NCBI RefSeq assembly: GCF_014650075.1
Contig: NZ_BMUG01000003.1
Span: 372,001-436,000, forward strand
Length of the DNA: 64,000 nucleotides
From: Streptomyces microflavus
GTDB taxonomy: Bacteria; Actinomycetota; Actinomycetes; Streptomycetales; Streptomycetaceae
Direction: 5' to 3'
Shown piece by piece: positions 1 to 9,677 of this stretch (positions within the stretch are counted from its first letter, which is position 1; each line of letters opens with the position of its first letter). Below the pieces are notes generated by a model. That model was not told the origin of the DNA. It saw only the letters and a list, made by a program, of their open reading frames with translations, and did no database searches. Position numbers and translations under genes: made by a program.

Positions 1-361
1 GCCAGGCGCTGATCAGATGGGGTTCGGTGACCTCGGGATCCCCGGAGCCCAGGCGGACGAGGGCCGCCATGCTGATCCGGTTGATCCCGCCGATCACGTC
101 GTGGACCAGGGCGAAGACGTCCACCGCGCTCTCGTCCACGGCCAGACCGGTCTCCTCACGCAGCTCACGCGCGGCGGCCGCCGCGACCGACTCGTGCGTC
201 GGATCGACCTTGCCGCCGGGCAGCTCCCACGTACCGCTGTGGTGCCTGCCCAGGAGTATGCGCCCCTGCCCGTCCTGGACGATCACGCCGACCCCGAGGG
301 CCGCCTGCGCCGTGGGCGGGCGCGTGTTGCGGGCGGGGCCGTCGAGGGCATCGGTGGTCAT
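1..361 (-). CDS. Nudix (MutT-type) hydrolase, 3' end cut by window
   Basis: Reading leftward from an ATG at 361, the frame runs off the window after about 120 residues. It carries a Nudix box: ELPGGKVDPTHES followed by RELREETGL, the REUxEExGU signature that binds the metal-pyrophosphate. The G-to-E spacing is one residue longer than the textbook Gx5E. Nudix enzymes hydrolyse nucleoside diphosphates linked to another moiety; the substrate cannot be read from this part. The gene stands alone, convergent with nothing visible, and its upstream region holds a short direct repeat. The C-terminus is missing only because the window ends. Confidence 0.85.
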   Translation of the reverse strand, partial: MTTDALDGPARNTRPPTAQAALGVGVIVQDGQGRILLGRHHSGTWELPGGKVDPTHESVAAAAARELREETGLAVDESAVDVFALVHDVIGGINRISMAALVRLGSGDPEVTEPHLISAW

Positions 362-437
362 GGCGCTGGGTCTCCGCTCTCCGGGATGTCTCTGGACCGG
401 TCGTACGGAAACACCGTAACGACATCGTGGGACCCCC

Positions 438-494
438 AGGACCGGATCGTGGGACACCCCTCAGGACCGGATCGTGGGGTACCTCAGGACTGGT
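438..494. repeat. 25-bp-period direct repeat upstream of the Nudix gene
   Basis: The 16-mer AGGACCGGATCGTGGG occurs exactly at 438-453 and 463-478, and a partial third copy (TCAGGACTGG) follows at 485-494. The repeats fill the space between the end of the NAD-kinase-like gene and the start of the Nudix gene, so they may be an operator or a slippage duplication. Confidence 0.6.
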
Positions 495-499
495 TCCGC

Positions 500-1399
500 T
501 CAGACGACCAGGCGCAGCGCGGTCGCCGAGATGCCCAGCCGTACGCTCTGTCCCCAGGTCAGCTCCAGGGCGTCGGACTCCATCCCGTCCCCGAAGACCA
601 CGATCCGGTCCGACTCCACGGTGAGCCGCAGCCCCTGGCCCCGGCCCAGTTCGCCGGAGACCAGGGATGTGCCGGTGGCGGGTGAGGGCCAGGCCTCGCG
701 GACGAACCAGAGCAGCCGGGGGTCGCCCGGGGCGGGCAGGGGAGTGGTGCCGCCGCGCTCCAGCCAGAGCGAGCGCAGCCAGCCGGTGGCGCCCGTTCCG
801 GTGCCGACGAGGACCCCGGAGGAGGCCTGGGCCTCGCCGGGGGCCTCTGTCGTGTCGGGGCCCAGCCGGTAGCGGGCCGTCTGGTGGCCGGGCGGGCCCA
901 GGTAGATCTCGTTGAGCGCGACCAGCCGCTGGGTGTCGTCGGCGACCGCCTCGACCATGGTCAATGCGTCCACTGCGGATCCGGTGGCCGTCGCGGCGCG
1001 CAGCAGGGCGGCCGCGTCGGCGCAGCGGTGGCGGACCAGGACGCCGGGGTTGCGCCCGGGGTCGGTGTCGATGCCCACCACCGGCTGCCCGGACAGGTAC
1101 TTCGCGGCGTTGGCGACCAGCCCGTCCTGGCCGACCACGACAACCACGTCCTCCGGAGCGAACAGGAACCGGTCCAGGTCGGCCCGCTCCACCCGGGACC
1201 TGCGCCAGGTGAGCGGCACGGCGGCCGCCACGTCCCGCAGGGCCTGCTGCGTACGTTCGTGGCGCCGGGACACCTCGTCGATCGAGCGGCCCCGGCTGGA
1301 CAGGAAGAACGCGGCCTGCCCGTGCGTCCCGTGCCGGGCCAGCAGCTCCTCGTACTCGGTCCTGCGGTGTACGAGGACGGCCCGGGGTGCCAGGCTCAC
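500..1399 (-). CDS. NAD(+)/NADH kinase family protein
   Basis: 299 aa. The protein has a GQDGLVANAAKYL segment, corresponding to the GGDG loop of ATP-NAD kinases, a NEIYLG segment like the NE motif, and a glycine-rich GTGTGATGW stretch near residue 200 that matches the ATP/NAD-binding GTGST-like loop. NAD kinases phosphorylate NAD to NADP. The first loop has Q where the canonical motif has G, and the length and divergence suggest a paralogue rather than the housekeeping enzyme. The GTG start overlaps the TGA of the upstream SPFH gene (GTGA), so the two are translationally coupled. GGGCGGGAGC upstream is the ribosome-binding site. Confidence 0.75.
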   Translation of the reverse strand: MSLAPRAVLVHRRTEYEELLARHGTHGQAAFFLSSRGRSIDEVSRRHERTQQALRDVAAAVPLTWRRSRVERADLDRFLFAPEDVVVVVGQDGLVANAAKYLSGQPVVGIDTDPGRNPGVLVRHRCADAAALLRAATATGSAVDALTMVEAVADDTQRLVALNEIYLGPPGHQTARYRLGPDTTEAPGEAQASSGVLVGTGTGATGWLRSLWLERGGTTPLPAPGDPRLLWFVREAWPSPATGTSLVSGELGRGQGLRLTVESDRIVVFGDGMESDALELTWGQSVRLGISATALRLVV

Positions 1400-2409
1400 G
1401 CTCCCGCCCCGCCGTCCGGCCGGCCGAGCTTCGCGAGGAGCCCGGTGAGGATGTCGGGGGAGAGGGTCAGGCTCTCGATGCGCGGCACGTTCTCCGCGAG
1501 CCGGGTCGCCGCCAGGGCGTGCAGCGTGGCCGGATCGACCTCGCCATGCACCCGCAGCCAGGCGGCCTGGGCCTCCGCGCGCGCCGAACCCGTCTCGCGC
1601 GCCGCCTCGGCGTCCGCCCGGGCCAGGCGCACCTTCCGGGAAGCCTCGGCCTCCGTGCGTACGCCGTCGGCCGCGGCCTTCTCCTCGGCCTCCCGGCGTG
1701 CGTTGGTGCCGCGCTGGTCGACCAGCTGCTCCTCGCGCCGGGCGAGCTCGATCTGGCTGGCCAGCTCGTTCTCGGCGATGGTGCGCTCGCGCTCGACGGC
1801 CACGGCCCGCCGTTCGTAGGTGGCCCGGTCCGCCTCCTGCTGGATCTGCTCGCGCGCCGGGGTGCGCAGGGCGCGCTCGACCTCGGCCTCGGGGCGGATC
1901 GCGACGACGCGCACGGCCACCACGTCGATGCCGGTGGCCGGGAGCCTCGGCTCGGCGGCGAGACCGGTGGCGACCCGTTCACGTACCGAGGCGACCCCGT
2001 CCACGAGGGCGGCGGCGAGCGGGGTGCGGGCCAGGACGTCCAGTGTGTGCTGCTGCGCGGTCTCGGTGAGCAGGGTCGCGATCTGCTCCAGCGGTGCGCT
2101 GCGCCAGCTTCCGGTGTCCGGGTCCACGGAGAAGTCGAGCCGGTCGGCCGCCAGGGCCGGGTCGCTGACCCGGTAGGTGACGGTGGCCTGGACGGTGACG
2201 TCCTGGAAGTCCGCCGTACGGGCGTGGAACGCCATGGCCAGCTCCCGGTCGTCGACCGGCACCTCGGAGAGCGCCGCCGACAGCGACCGGTACCAGAAGC
2301 TCAGCCCCCGCCCGTCGTGGGCGAGCTCGCCGCGCTTGTGGTGGCGGATGTGGGCGGTGGGCGCGGAGCGCAGATGGCGCCAGCCGAAGCGCCGGGTGAT
2401 GTCGGCCAT
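1396..2409 (-). CDS. SPFH/Band 7 domain protein
   Basis: 337 aa from ATG at 2409. The first two thirds match the SPFH (stomatin/prohibitin/flotillin) fold, including FHARTADFQDVTVQATVTYR. The rest is a long Ala/Glu/Arg-rich helix (about residues 200-300) typical of flotillin-like coiled coils. I see no strong N-terminal membrane segment. The longer open frame reaches into the neighbouring SDR gene; the chosen start has AGGGGG seven bases upstream and begins MADITRRFGW, which fits actinobacterial homologues as I know them. It is followed directly by the NAD-kinase-like gene with an overlapping stop/start. Such proteins scaffold membrane microdomains; the exact role here is unknown. Confidence 0.8.
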   Translation of the reverse strand: MADITRRFGWRHLRSAPTAHIRHHKRGELAHDGRGLSFWYRSLSAALSEVPVDDRELAMAFHARTADFQDVTVQATVTYRVSDPALAADRLDFSVDPDTGSWRSAPLEQIATLLTETAQQHTLDVLARTPLAAALVDGVASVRERVATGLAAEPRLPATGIDVVAVRVVAIRPEAEVERALRTPAREQIQQEADRATYERRAVAVERERTIAENELASQIELARREEQLVDQRGTNARREAEEKAAADGVRTEAEASRKVRLARADAEAARETGSARAEAQAAWLRVHGEVDPATLHALAATRLAENVPRIESLTLSPDILTGLLAKLGRPDGGAGA

Positions 2410-2448
2410 GGGGTCCCCCTCGAACTCGAACTCAATCTCGTCACCACG

Positions 2449-2478
2449 ACGATAAGGGGTGAAGGTGTAAATGGTCAA
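2449..2478 (-). promoter_or_regulatory. Candidate promoter for the SPFH/NAD-kinase pair
   Basis: On the minus strand TTGACC (2473-2478) and TATCGT (2449-2454) are separated by 18 bases, a plausible vegetative -35/-10 pair. The -10 lies 40 bases upstream of the ATG at 2409. The -35 overlaps the stop codon of the upstream SDR gene. Confidence 0.45.
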
Positions 2479-3272
2479 GGTGACGAGAAGGGGGGCTCGG
2501 GCTCTCCGCGGGCCAGCTCCCTGGCCGGGATCTCGCCGCCGCCGTGCACGGCCAGGTCGGCGCCGTTGACGTACGAGGAGTGCGGGCCGGCGAGCCAGAG
2601 GCAGGCGTGGGCCACGTCCGCCGGAACCGCCAGCCGTCCCATCGGGATGATGCCCGCCACCGCGGCCCCGTCGTCCTCGCCGTACAGCGCGGTGGCGTTC
2701 GCGGTGCGGATGAGCCCCGCGGTGATGTGGTTGACCCGCACCTTCGGCGCCCATTCCAGGGCCAGTGCCCGGGTCAGCCCGAGCAGCCCCGCCTTCGCTG
2801 CCGAGTAGGCGGCGGTGCCCGGCTGGGGGTCATGGGCGGAGACGCTGCCGATGTTGATCACGCTGCCGCCCTCCGGCTGCTCCCGCATGACCAGATTGGC
2901 TGCCTGGGCCACGTAGAAGGGGGCGAGGAGATTGAGGGCGACGACCTTCTCGACGAAGCGGGGGGAGGCGGTCGCCGCGTCGGCGTCGGGGGAGCCGCCC
3001 GCGTTGTTGACCAGGACGTCGAGCCGGCCGAACTGCTGGACCGTCGACGCCACCAACGCAACCGCCGCGGTGGGGTCCCGGACGTCCGTCGACAGGAAGG
3101 CGGCCTGCCGCCCGCCCGACGACGGCAGCGCGACGGGGGTGCTGCGCCCGCACACCATGACCTCGGCGCCCGCGGAGAGGAAGGCCTCCGCGATGGCGGC
3201 GCCGACGCCCTTGGTGCCGCCTGTGACGATCACCGCCCGCCCGGTGAAGTCGATCGGATTGCCCAGCTCCAT
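2475..3272 (-). CDS. SDR family NAD(P)-dependent oxidoreductase
   Basis: 265 aa classical short-chain dehydrogenase. It has the cofactor loop TGGTKGVG near residue 17, the NNAGG motif near residue 90, and the catalytic YSAAK near residue 158, preceded by the serine-containing INIGSVSA. The ATG at 3272 follows AAGGGGCGG. Substrate is not readable; SDRs of this shape reduce or oxidise lipid, steroid or ring alcohols. The gene stands alone in its own promoter unit with a palindrome-like operator about 60 bases upstream (3333-3350). Confidence 0.9.
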   Translation of the reverse strand: MELGNPIDFTGRAVIVTGGTKGVGAAIAEAFLSAGAEVMVCGRSTPVALPSSGGRQAAFLSTDVRDPTAAVALVASTVQQFGRLDVLVNNAGGSPDADAATASPRFVEKVVALNLLAPFYVAQAANLVMREQPEGGSVINIGSVSAHDPQPGTAAYSAAKAGLLGLTRALALEWAPKVRVNHITAGLIRTANATALYGEDDGAAVAGIIPMGRLAVPADVAHACLWLAGPHSSYVNGADLAVHGGGEIPARELARGEPEPPFSSP

Positions 3273-3332
3273 GGTCCGCCCCTTGTCGGTGGCTCCTCGG
3301 TGCGCGGAGTTCTGTGCGTGTGAGGGCGGAAT

Positions 3333-3350
3333 CTACCAATCGCTTGTTAG
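3333..3350. promoter_or_regulatory. Candidate TetR-type operator upstream of the SDR gene
   Basis: CTACCAATCGCTTGTTAG is an imperfect inverted repeat (7 of 9 positions pair). It has one mismatch to the AnCAAGnnCTTGnT form I recall for KstR2-like TetR repressors. It lies upstream of the SDR start at 3272. Which regulator binds is unknown. Confidence 0.4.
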
Positions 3351-3380
3351 GTCCGACAGGGGTTTCCCGTGCTCGGAACA

Positions 3381-3420
3381 CGGCCGGCCGGTGACCTCCG
3401 AAGAGATCACCGGCCGGCCG
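3381..3420. terminator. Strong hairpin in the SDR-TetR gap
   Basis: A perfect 14-bp inverted repeat: CGGCCGGCCGGTGA at 3381-3394 and TCACCGGCCGGCCG at 3407-3420, with a 12-base loop. It sits downstream of the leftward TetR gene and upstream of the SDR promoter, so it most likely ends TetR transcription. Confidence 0.7.
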
Positions 3421-3493
3421 GGCGGTGCGCCGCCCCCGTCCCCACGGTGCGGCGCCGGGTGGACCGCCCCCATCCGCTGGGACGGACGGTCCA

Positions 3494-3600
3494 CGTCTGT
3501 CGGGACGCGAGAGTGTGTCGCGTCCCCGTCTGTCGGGGCGCGGGGCGTGCCCGCGTCCACGTGTGCCGGGATGCGGGGGTGTGCCCGCGTCCGTATCTGT
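3494..3600. repeat. 33-bp tandem repeat, each unit a hairpin
   Basis: Three imperfect units start at 3494, 3527 and 3560, and a partial fourth starts near 3592. Each begins CGTCTGTCGGG or a close variant and ends in CGCGTCC. Each unit holds its own stem: GACGCGA/TCGCGTC in unit 1, GCGGG/CCCGC in units 2 and 3. The stem sequence changes between units while pairing is kept. The array lies immediately after the stop of the TetR gene. With the hairpin at 3381-3420 it accounts for the whole 327-base gap between the SDR and TetR genes. Confidence 0.65.
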
Positions 3601-4229
3601 CAGGGCTCCCGTGTGTCCGCCGTGAGCCCGAGTCCGGGGAGGATCGCCCTCTCGACGAACCTGCTGAGATACGCCGCGTCCGCGTAACGCCCCTCCAGCA
3701 GCGGCCGGGCCCGCATCACGCCGAGCAACTGGGCCGCCACGTACTCCGCGCCCGGCAGGTCGGCGGCGATCTCGCCGCGCCCCTGGGCCCGCCGGACCAT
3801 CGCGTCGATCGCCGCGATCTCCGGCACGATCAGCGCCTCGCGCAGGGCGCACAGCAGCTCGGGGCTCTGGAGCGCCGCATGGCTGAGCGCGTGCATCAGG
3901 GGGGTGTCGCGCCCCGAACCCTCACCGATCGCCCGCGCCGCCTCGCGCAGGTCGCCGGCGAGCGTGCCGGTGTCGATGTGCGAGAGCAGCATCCGCCGGG
4001 TGCCGTGCAGCGCGGCGACGACCAGCTCCGGCTTGGAGCCCCACTGGCGGTACAGCGTCGACTTGCCGCAGCGGGTGCGGGAGGCGACGCCCTCCATGGT
4101 CAGCGACTCGTAACCGCTCTCCCTCAGCAGGTCGAGCACCGCCGTGTAGAGCTCCTGCGCCCGCTCCGGTGTGATCTTCGACCGGGGCGAGGTGAGGGCT
4201 GACTCCTGGACGGAATCGGGCGACGGCAT
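3600..4229 (-). CDS. TetR/AcrR family transcriptional regulator
   Basis: 209 aa from ATG at 4229, with GGAGGG upstream. The N-terminal helix-turn-helix is clear: LLRESGYESLTMEGVASR then CGKSTLYRQWGSKPEL near residues 30-65. The C-terminal half is a divergent ligand-binding domain. The longer upstream frame reads through the operator array and is not credible. It is divergent from the PAP2-like/DMT operon, and a five-fold repeated CGATACG operator lies between them. It is probably an autorepressor that also controls the divergent pair; the ligand is unknown. Confidence 0.9.
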   Translation of the reverse strand: MPSPDSVQESALTSPRSKITPERAQELYTAVLDLLRESGYESLTMEGVASRTRCGKSTLYRQWGSKPELVVAALHGTRRMLLSHIDTGTLAGDLREAARAIGEGSGRDTPLMHALSHAALQSPELLCALREALIVPEIAAIDAMVRRAQGRGEIAADLPGAEYVAAQLLGVMRARPLLEGRYADAAYLSRFVERAILPGLGLTADTREP

Positions 4230-4264
4230 GGACTGTCCCTCCTGCGGCGGTGCGGCGAGGCTCT

Positions 4265-4330
4265 CGATACGCCAGTGTACCGATACGCGCGTGTACCGAT
4301 ACGCCGACGTATCGGTACACTGGCGTATCG
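4265..4330. promoter_or_regulatory. Operator array: five CGATACG boxes in phased inverted arrangement
   Basis: CGATACG occurs at 4265, 4281 and 4297 (exact 16-bp steps), then its complement CGTATCG at 4308 and 4324 (16-bp step). The outer arms 4265-4286 and 4309-4330 are a perfect 22-bp inverted repeat. An alternative nested hairpin, 4291-4303 with 4308-4320, also pairs perfectly. It lies between divergent TetR (start 4229) and PAP2-like (start 4390) genes, so it is most simply the TetR operator controlling both. Confidence 0.8.
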
Positions 4331-4389
4331 ATTCGGCATGGAGTTGGCCATGCCGTCCTGACACCGCTTCGCATCCAAGGGGGCACCGG

Positions 4390-5289
4390 GTGACGTACGC
4401 CCGCACCGAGCCCACGGACCAGGAGCCGGACATACGTGCCCGACCGCCCCTCGTCCGCGAGTTCCTTCTCGTGGCCGGACTCTTCCTGGCCTACAAGTTC
4501 GGCCGCCGGGCGGCCAACGGCCATGTCGAGGAGGCGTTCCGCAACGCCGGGAACGTCTGGGACCTCGAACGTGCCCTGCGCCTTCCGGGCGAGGGCGCCG
4601 TCCAGGGCGTGCTCCTGCACAGCCAGACGCTGATCCACGCGGCGAACACGTACTACGCCACCGTGCACTTCCCCGCCACGGTCCTCTTCCTGGTCTGGCT
4701 CTACTGGCGCCGCCCGCTCCACTACCTCTGGTCACGGCGGATCCTTGCCGTGCTCACCGGGGGAGCCCTCGTGCTCCACCTGCTCTTCCCGCTCGCTCCG
4801 CCCCGGATGCTCCCGGATGCCGCGCTCGTCGACACCGGCCAGGTCTACGGACCGACGGTGTACGGGGTGACGCCCGCCACCGACACGATGGCGAACCAGT
4901 TCGCCGCGATGCCCTCGCTGCACGTCGGCTGGGCCGTGATGGTCGCCGTCGGCCTGATCGTCGCCACCGGCTCCCGGTGGCGCTGGCTCTGGCTGCTGCA
5001 CCCGGCGATCACGCTGCTCGTCGTCGTGGGCACGGCGAACCACTACTGGCTCGACGCGATCGTGGTCGTGGCGCTGCTGGCGGTGGCGTTCGCAGCGCTG
5101 CGCCTGCCGCGCGCAGCCCGGAACGTACCGGCGCACGTGCCTTGGCCGGTGGGTGACGGGGCAGTGCCCGGCGGAGGCGCGCACGTACCGGCGTACGCCG
5201 TCCGGCGCGCGGACGCGGCGGTGGATCCGTACGTCGTCGGCGCCGCGCATCCGGTTCGGACCCCCGCAGGTTCCGGAGCCGGCCGGTGA
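4390..5289 (+). CDS. PAP2-superfamily membrane protein (inositol/lipid phosphotransferase-like)
   Basis: 299 aa from GTG at 4390, six bases after AGGGGG. Several membrane helices are visible. The PSLHVGW motif (about residue 178) and the later HYWLD segment (about residue 220) correspond to the phosphatase signature of PAP2/Aur1-like lipid phosphotransferases, which act on phospholipid head groups at the membrane. The C-terminal 60 residues after the last helix are Pro/Ala/Gly-rich and low in complexity. The gene is the first of a two-gene unit with the DMT transporter (4-base overlap) and is divergent from TetR across the operator array. Confidence 0.8.
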   Translation: MTYARTEPTDQEPDIRARPPLVREFLLVAGLFLAYKFGRRAANGHVEEAFRNAGNVWDLERALRLPGEGAVQGVLLHSQTLIHAANTYYATVHFPATVLFLVWLYWRRPLHYLWSRRILAVLTGGALVLHLLFPLAPPRMLPDAALVDTGQVYGPTVYGVTPATDTMANQFAAMPSLHVGWAVMVAVGLIVATGSRWRWLWLLHPAITLLVVVGTANHYWLDAIVVVALLAVAFAALRLPRAARNVPAHVPWPVGDGAVPGGGAHVPAYAVRRADAAVDPYVVGAAHPVRTPAGSGAGR

Positions 5290-6266
5290 ACGCCACGCTG
5301 ATCGCCGTCGCGCTCTCCCTCGTCTCCGCCGGCGCCTACGCGGCCGCCGCCGTCGCCCAGTCCCGGCTGGCCGGACGCACCGACCCCTCCACCGGGATCC
5401 TGCGCCTGCTCGGCCGGGGAGCCTGGTGGTCGGCGGTCGGGCTGAACGCCGGGGGAGCACTGCTCCATGTCGCCGCGCTCAACTACGGCCCGCTCACCCT
5501 GGTCCAGCCGCTCGGCGCGCTCACGCTCGTGGCCGCCGTCCCGCTCGGGGCGCGCGCCGCGGGACGCCGTGTCGGGCGTACCGAGTGGCGGGGCACGGTC
5601 CTCACCCTGCTCGGCCTCGGCGCGCTGCTCCTGACCGCGGGCGGCTCCGCCCCGCACGAGACCCTCACCCTCCCCGAGGCCCTCGGCGTCGGCGCGGCCA
5701 CCATGGCGGTCGTCGCCGGGCTCAGCCGGCCGGGGGCCCGCCCGGGGCTGCGGCACGCGGCGGCCTCCGGCATCACCTCGGGTGTCGCCTCCGCGCTCAC
5801 CCAGACCCTCACGGTCGCCGGCACCGACCACTCCGGCGGCCCGCTGTTCAGCTGGCGGCTGCTGACGGTGGCGCTGCTCGTCTCCGCCTTCGCCATGGGC
5901 GGCCTGCTGCTCTCCCAGACCGCCTACCGGGGCGGCCTCGGCGCCCCGCTCGCCGTCGTCACCCTCGCCAACCCGGTCGCCGCCGCCGCGATCGGCCTGG
6001 CCCTCCTCGGCGAACGGCTCCAGGGCGGGCCGGTCAGCCTGGTCCTGGCGCTGCTCGGTACGGCGGCCGCCGTACGCGGGGTGATCCTGCTCAGCCGGGC
6101 CCAGGCACGCGCCACGGACCCGGGCGAAGTGGCCGCACCCCCGGTGCCGGTGGTGGATCCGGTTCCCTCCCGGGTCGTCATCGGCAGCCCCCGGCGCGCG
6201 GACGGTACGCCGCTCGGCGCGGAACCCCTCGCCGCCGTACGGGCGGGCGGTCCGAGCCACCCCTAG
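5286..6266 (+). CDS. DMT/EamA-like membrane transporter
   Basis: 326 aa. About nine or ten hydrophobic helices alternate with short loops, with a two-fold repeat typical of drug/metabolite transporters (residues 1-110 and 125-275). A segment ALNYGPLTLVQPLG in the first half and ANPVAAAAIGLALLGERL in the second resemble EamA and NIPA-like halves. The GTG start overlaps the TGA of the PAP2-like gene (GTGA). The cytosolic tail of about 55 residues is Pro/Ala/Arg-rich. The substrate is not readable. Confidence 0.75.
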   Translation: MNATLIAVALSLVSAGAYAAAAVAQSRLAGRTDPSTGILRLLGRGAWWSAVGLNAGGALLHVAALNYGPLTLVQPLGALTLVAAVPLGARAAGRRVGRTEWRGTVLTLLGLGALLLTAGGSAPHETLTLPEALGVGAATMAVVAGLSRPGARPGLRHAAASGITSGVASALTQTLTVAGTDHSGGPLFSWRLLTVALLVSAFAMGGLLLSQTAYRGGLGAPLAVVTLANPVAAAAIGLALLGERLQGGPVSLVLALLGTAAAVRGVILLSRAQARATDPGEVAAPPVPVVDPVPSRVVIGSPRRADGTPLGAEPLAAVRAGGPSHP

Positions 6267-6305
6267 CCCGTACGGCGGCGAGGACCGGACGCCTTGCGGA
6301 AGGCG
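6230..6305. terminator. Double hairpin between convergent DMT and PadR genes
   Basis: CGCCGCCGTACGGGC (6230-6244) pairs perfectly with 6266-6280 across the stop codon of the DMT gene. A second small stem, CGCCTT (6290-6295) with AAGGCG (6300-6305), follows. The position between two convergent stops suits a bidirectional terminator. Confidence 0.6.
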
Positions 6306-6309
6306 AGAG

Positions 6310-6843
6310 TCAGGGGGCGTCCAGCTCACCGATGGCGCGGGTCAGCCACCCGATCCAGAACGTCTCCAGGTCGATACCGCCCCGCAGCACCAGATGGCGC
6401 AGCCGCCCCTCATCCGTCGTCGGAGCGGGGGTGAAGTCCCGCTCCTCGATCCCGCGGTACTCCTCCAACTGGCTTTCGTGCAGCGCGAGATGGCGGCGCA
6501 GTTCCGCGCCCATCCCGTTCACTCCGACGACCGCCGCCGCCCGCATCCGCAGCAGCAGCGGATCCCGGACCGGCCGCGGATCCTCCGGGAGCGCCACCCA
6601 GGCCGCCAGTTCCTCGCGGCCCGCGGGCAGCACCTCGTACTCCTTCTTCTGCCCCCGGGCCGGTGCCGCCGCGGGCAGCGCCCTGATCTGTCCGGCCTGC
6701 TCCAGTTTTCCCAGCTCGCGATAGATCTGCTGGTGGGTCGAGGACCAGAAGTAGCCGATCGACCGGTCGAACCTGCGGGTCAGCTCAAGACCCGAGGACG
6801 GCTTCTCCAGCAGAGCGGTGAGAATCGCGTGCGGCAGTGACAT
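6310..6843 (-). CDS. PadR family transcriptional regulator
   Basis: 177 aa. The N-terminal winged helix reads AILTALLEKPSSGLEL...QIYRELGKLEQAG (residues 5-55), the standard PadR form. The C-terminal region is the Vir_act_alpha_C-like helical dimerisation part, ending in WIGWLTRAIGELD. I prefer ATG at 6843 (MSLPHAIL) over 6852, since AGGA stands nine bases upstream. A 22-bp tandem repeat directly upstream is a likely operator. It lies beside the dienoyl-CoA reductase gene, transcribed in the same direction. Confidence 0.88.
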   Translation of the reverse strand: MSLPHAILTALLEKPSSGLELTRRFDRSIGYFWSSTHQQIYRELGKLEQAGQIRALPAAAPARGQKKEYEVLPAGREELAAWVALPEDPRPVRDPLLLRMRAAAVVGVNGMGAELRRHLALHESQLEEYRGIEERDFTPAPTTDEGRLRHLVLRGGIDLETFWIGWLTRAIGELDAP

Positions 6844-6858
6844 GACGTGCATCCTAGG

Positions 6859-8957
<2,099 letters not shown>

Positions 8958-8985
8958 TCAGTTGTAGACCACCCCGAGCAGGTTA

Positions 8986-8999
8986 TGCAACAAGTTGCA
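8986..8999. promoter_or_regulatory. Inverted repeat TGCAAC-AA-GTTGCA
   Basis: A perfect 6-bp inverted repeat with a two-base centre, 60-70 bases upstream of the dienoyl-CoA reductase start and 130 bases upstream of the divergent DoxX gene. The form resembles MarR-type operators. No MarR gene is adjacent; the nearest is at 12413-12928. Confidence 0.45.
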
Positions 9000-9131
9000 C
9001 AATGATCTGCGTCGCATGCCGGGCCTTGGGGCGCCCGGCCCGTGCCCCGTACGGCGTACTCGGCCGGGCCCGCCCGCCGCCTGCCGACGAGAGTGGGACC
9101 GCCAGCGAAACCCCTCACCCCGGGAGTCCCC

Positions 9132-9677
9132 ATGGTCTGCGTCAACCGGCGTGATCTCGGTCTGCTCGCCCTCCGCGTCGGCACCGGCGCGGTGCTCGCC
9201 GCCCACGGCAGCCAGAAGCTGGCGGGCTGGTTCGGCGGCGGAGGCATCCAGGGCACCACGGCCGCGATGGAGGCCATGGGCTTCCACCCGCCGAAGCACA
9301 GCGCCGTGGCCGCCGGACTCGGTGAGGCGGGCGGCGGAGTGCTGCTGGCCCTCGGGCTCGCCACCCCCGCCGCCGGTGCCGCCGCCGCGGGCGCGATGGC
9401 CGGTGCGGTGGCCGTGCACGCCCCGGCGGGCTTCTTCGCCCAGGGCGGCGGCTACGAGTACCCGGCGTTCCTCGGCTTCACCGCCGCCGCCATCGGGCTG
9501 ACCGGCCCCGGCCGCTACTCCGTGGACCATGTCACCTGCCACATCTTCGACCGGCCCTGGATGGTCGCCCTCGCCTTCGCCGGCAGCGCGGCCGCGGCGG
9601 TCGCGGTGGTCGGCAAGCGCGCCAAGGGGCAGTCCGGCGGGGAGCAGTCCGGCGAGAAGCAGGAGGCGGACCGATGA
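9132..9677 (+). CDS. DoxX family membrane protein
   Basis: 181 aa from ATG at 9132, GGGAG upstream. It begins with LGLLALRVGTGAVLAAHGSQKL, the first DoxX helix, followed by WFGGGGI. Four hydrophobic segments are visible (about residues 10-30, 58-80, 85-105, 150-170). The tail is polar (GQSGGEQSGEKQEADR). DoxX proteins are small inner-membrane proteins linked to redox stress. It overlaps the next gene by four bases (ATGA), so the two form one unit. Confidence 0.85.
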   Translation: MVCVNRRDLGLLALRVGTGAVLAAHGSQKLAGWFGGGGIQGTTAAMEAMGFHPPKHSAVAAGLGEAGGGVLLALGLATPAAGAAAAGAMAGAVAVHAPAGFFAQGGGYEYPAFLGFTAAAIGLTGPGRYSVDHVTCHIFDRPWMVALAFAGSAAAAVAVVGKRAKGQSGGEQSGEKQEADR

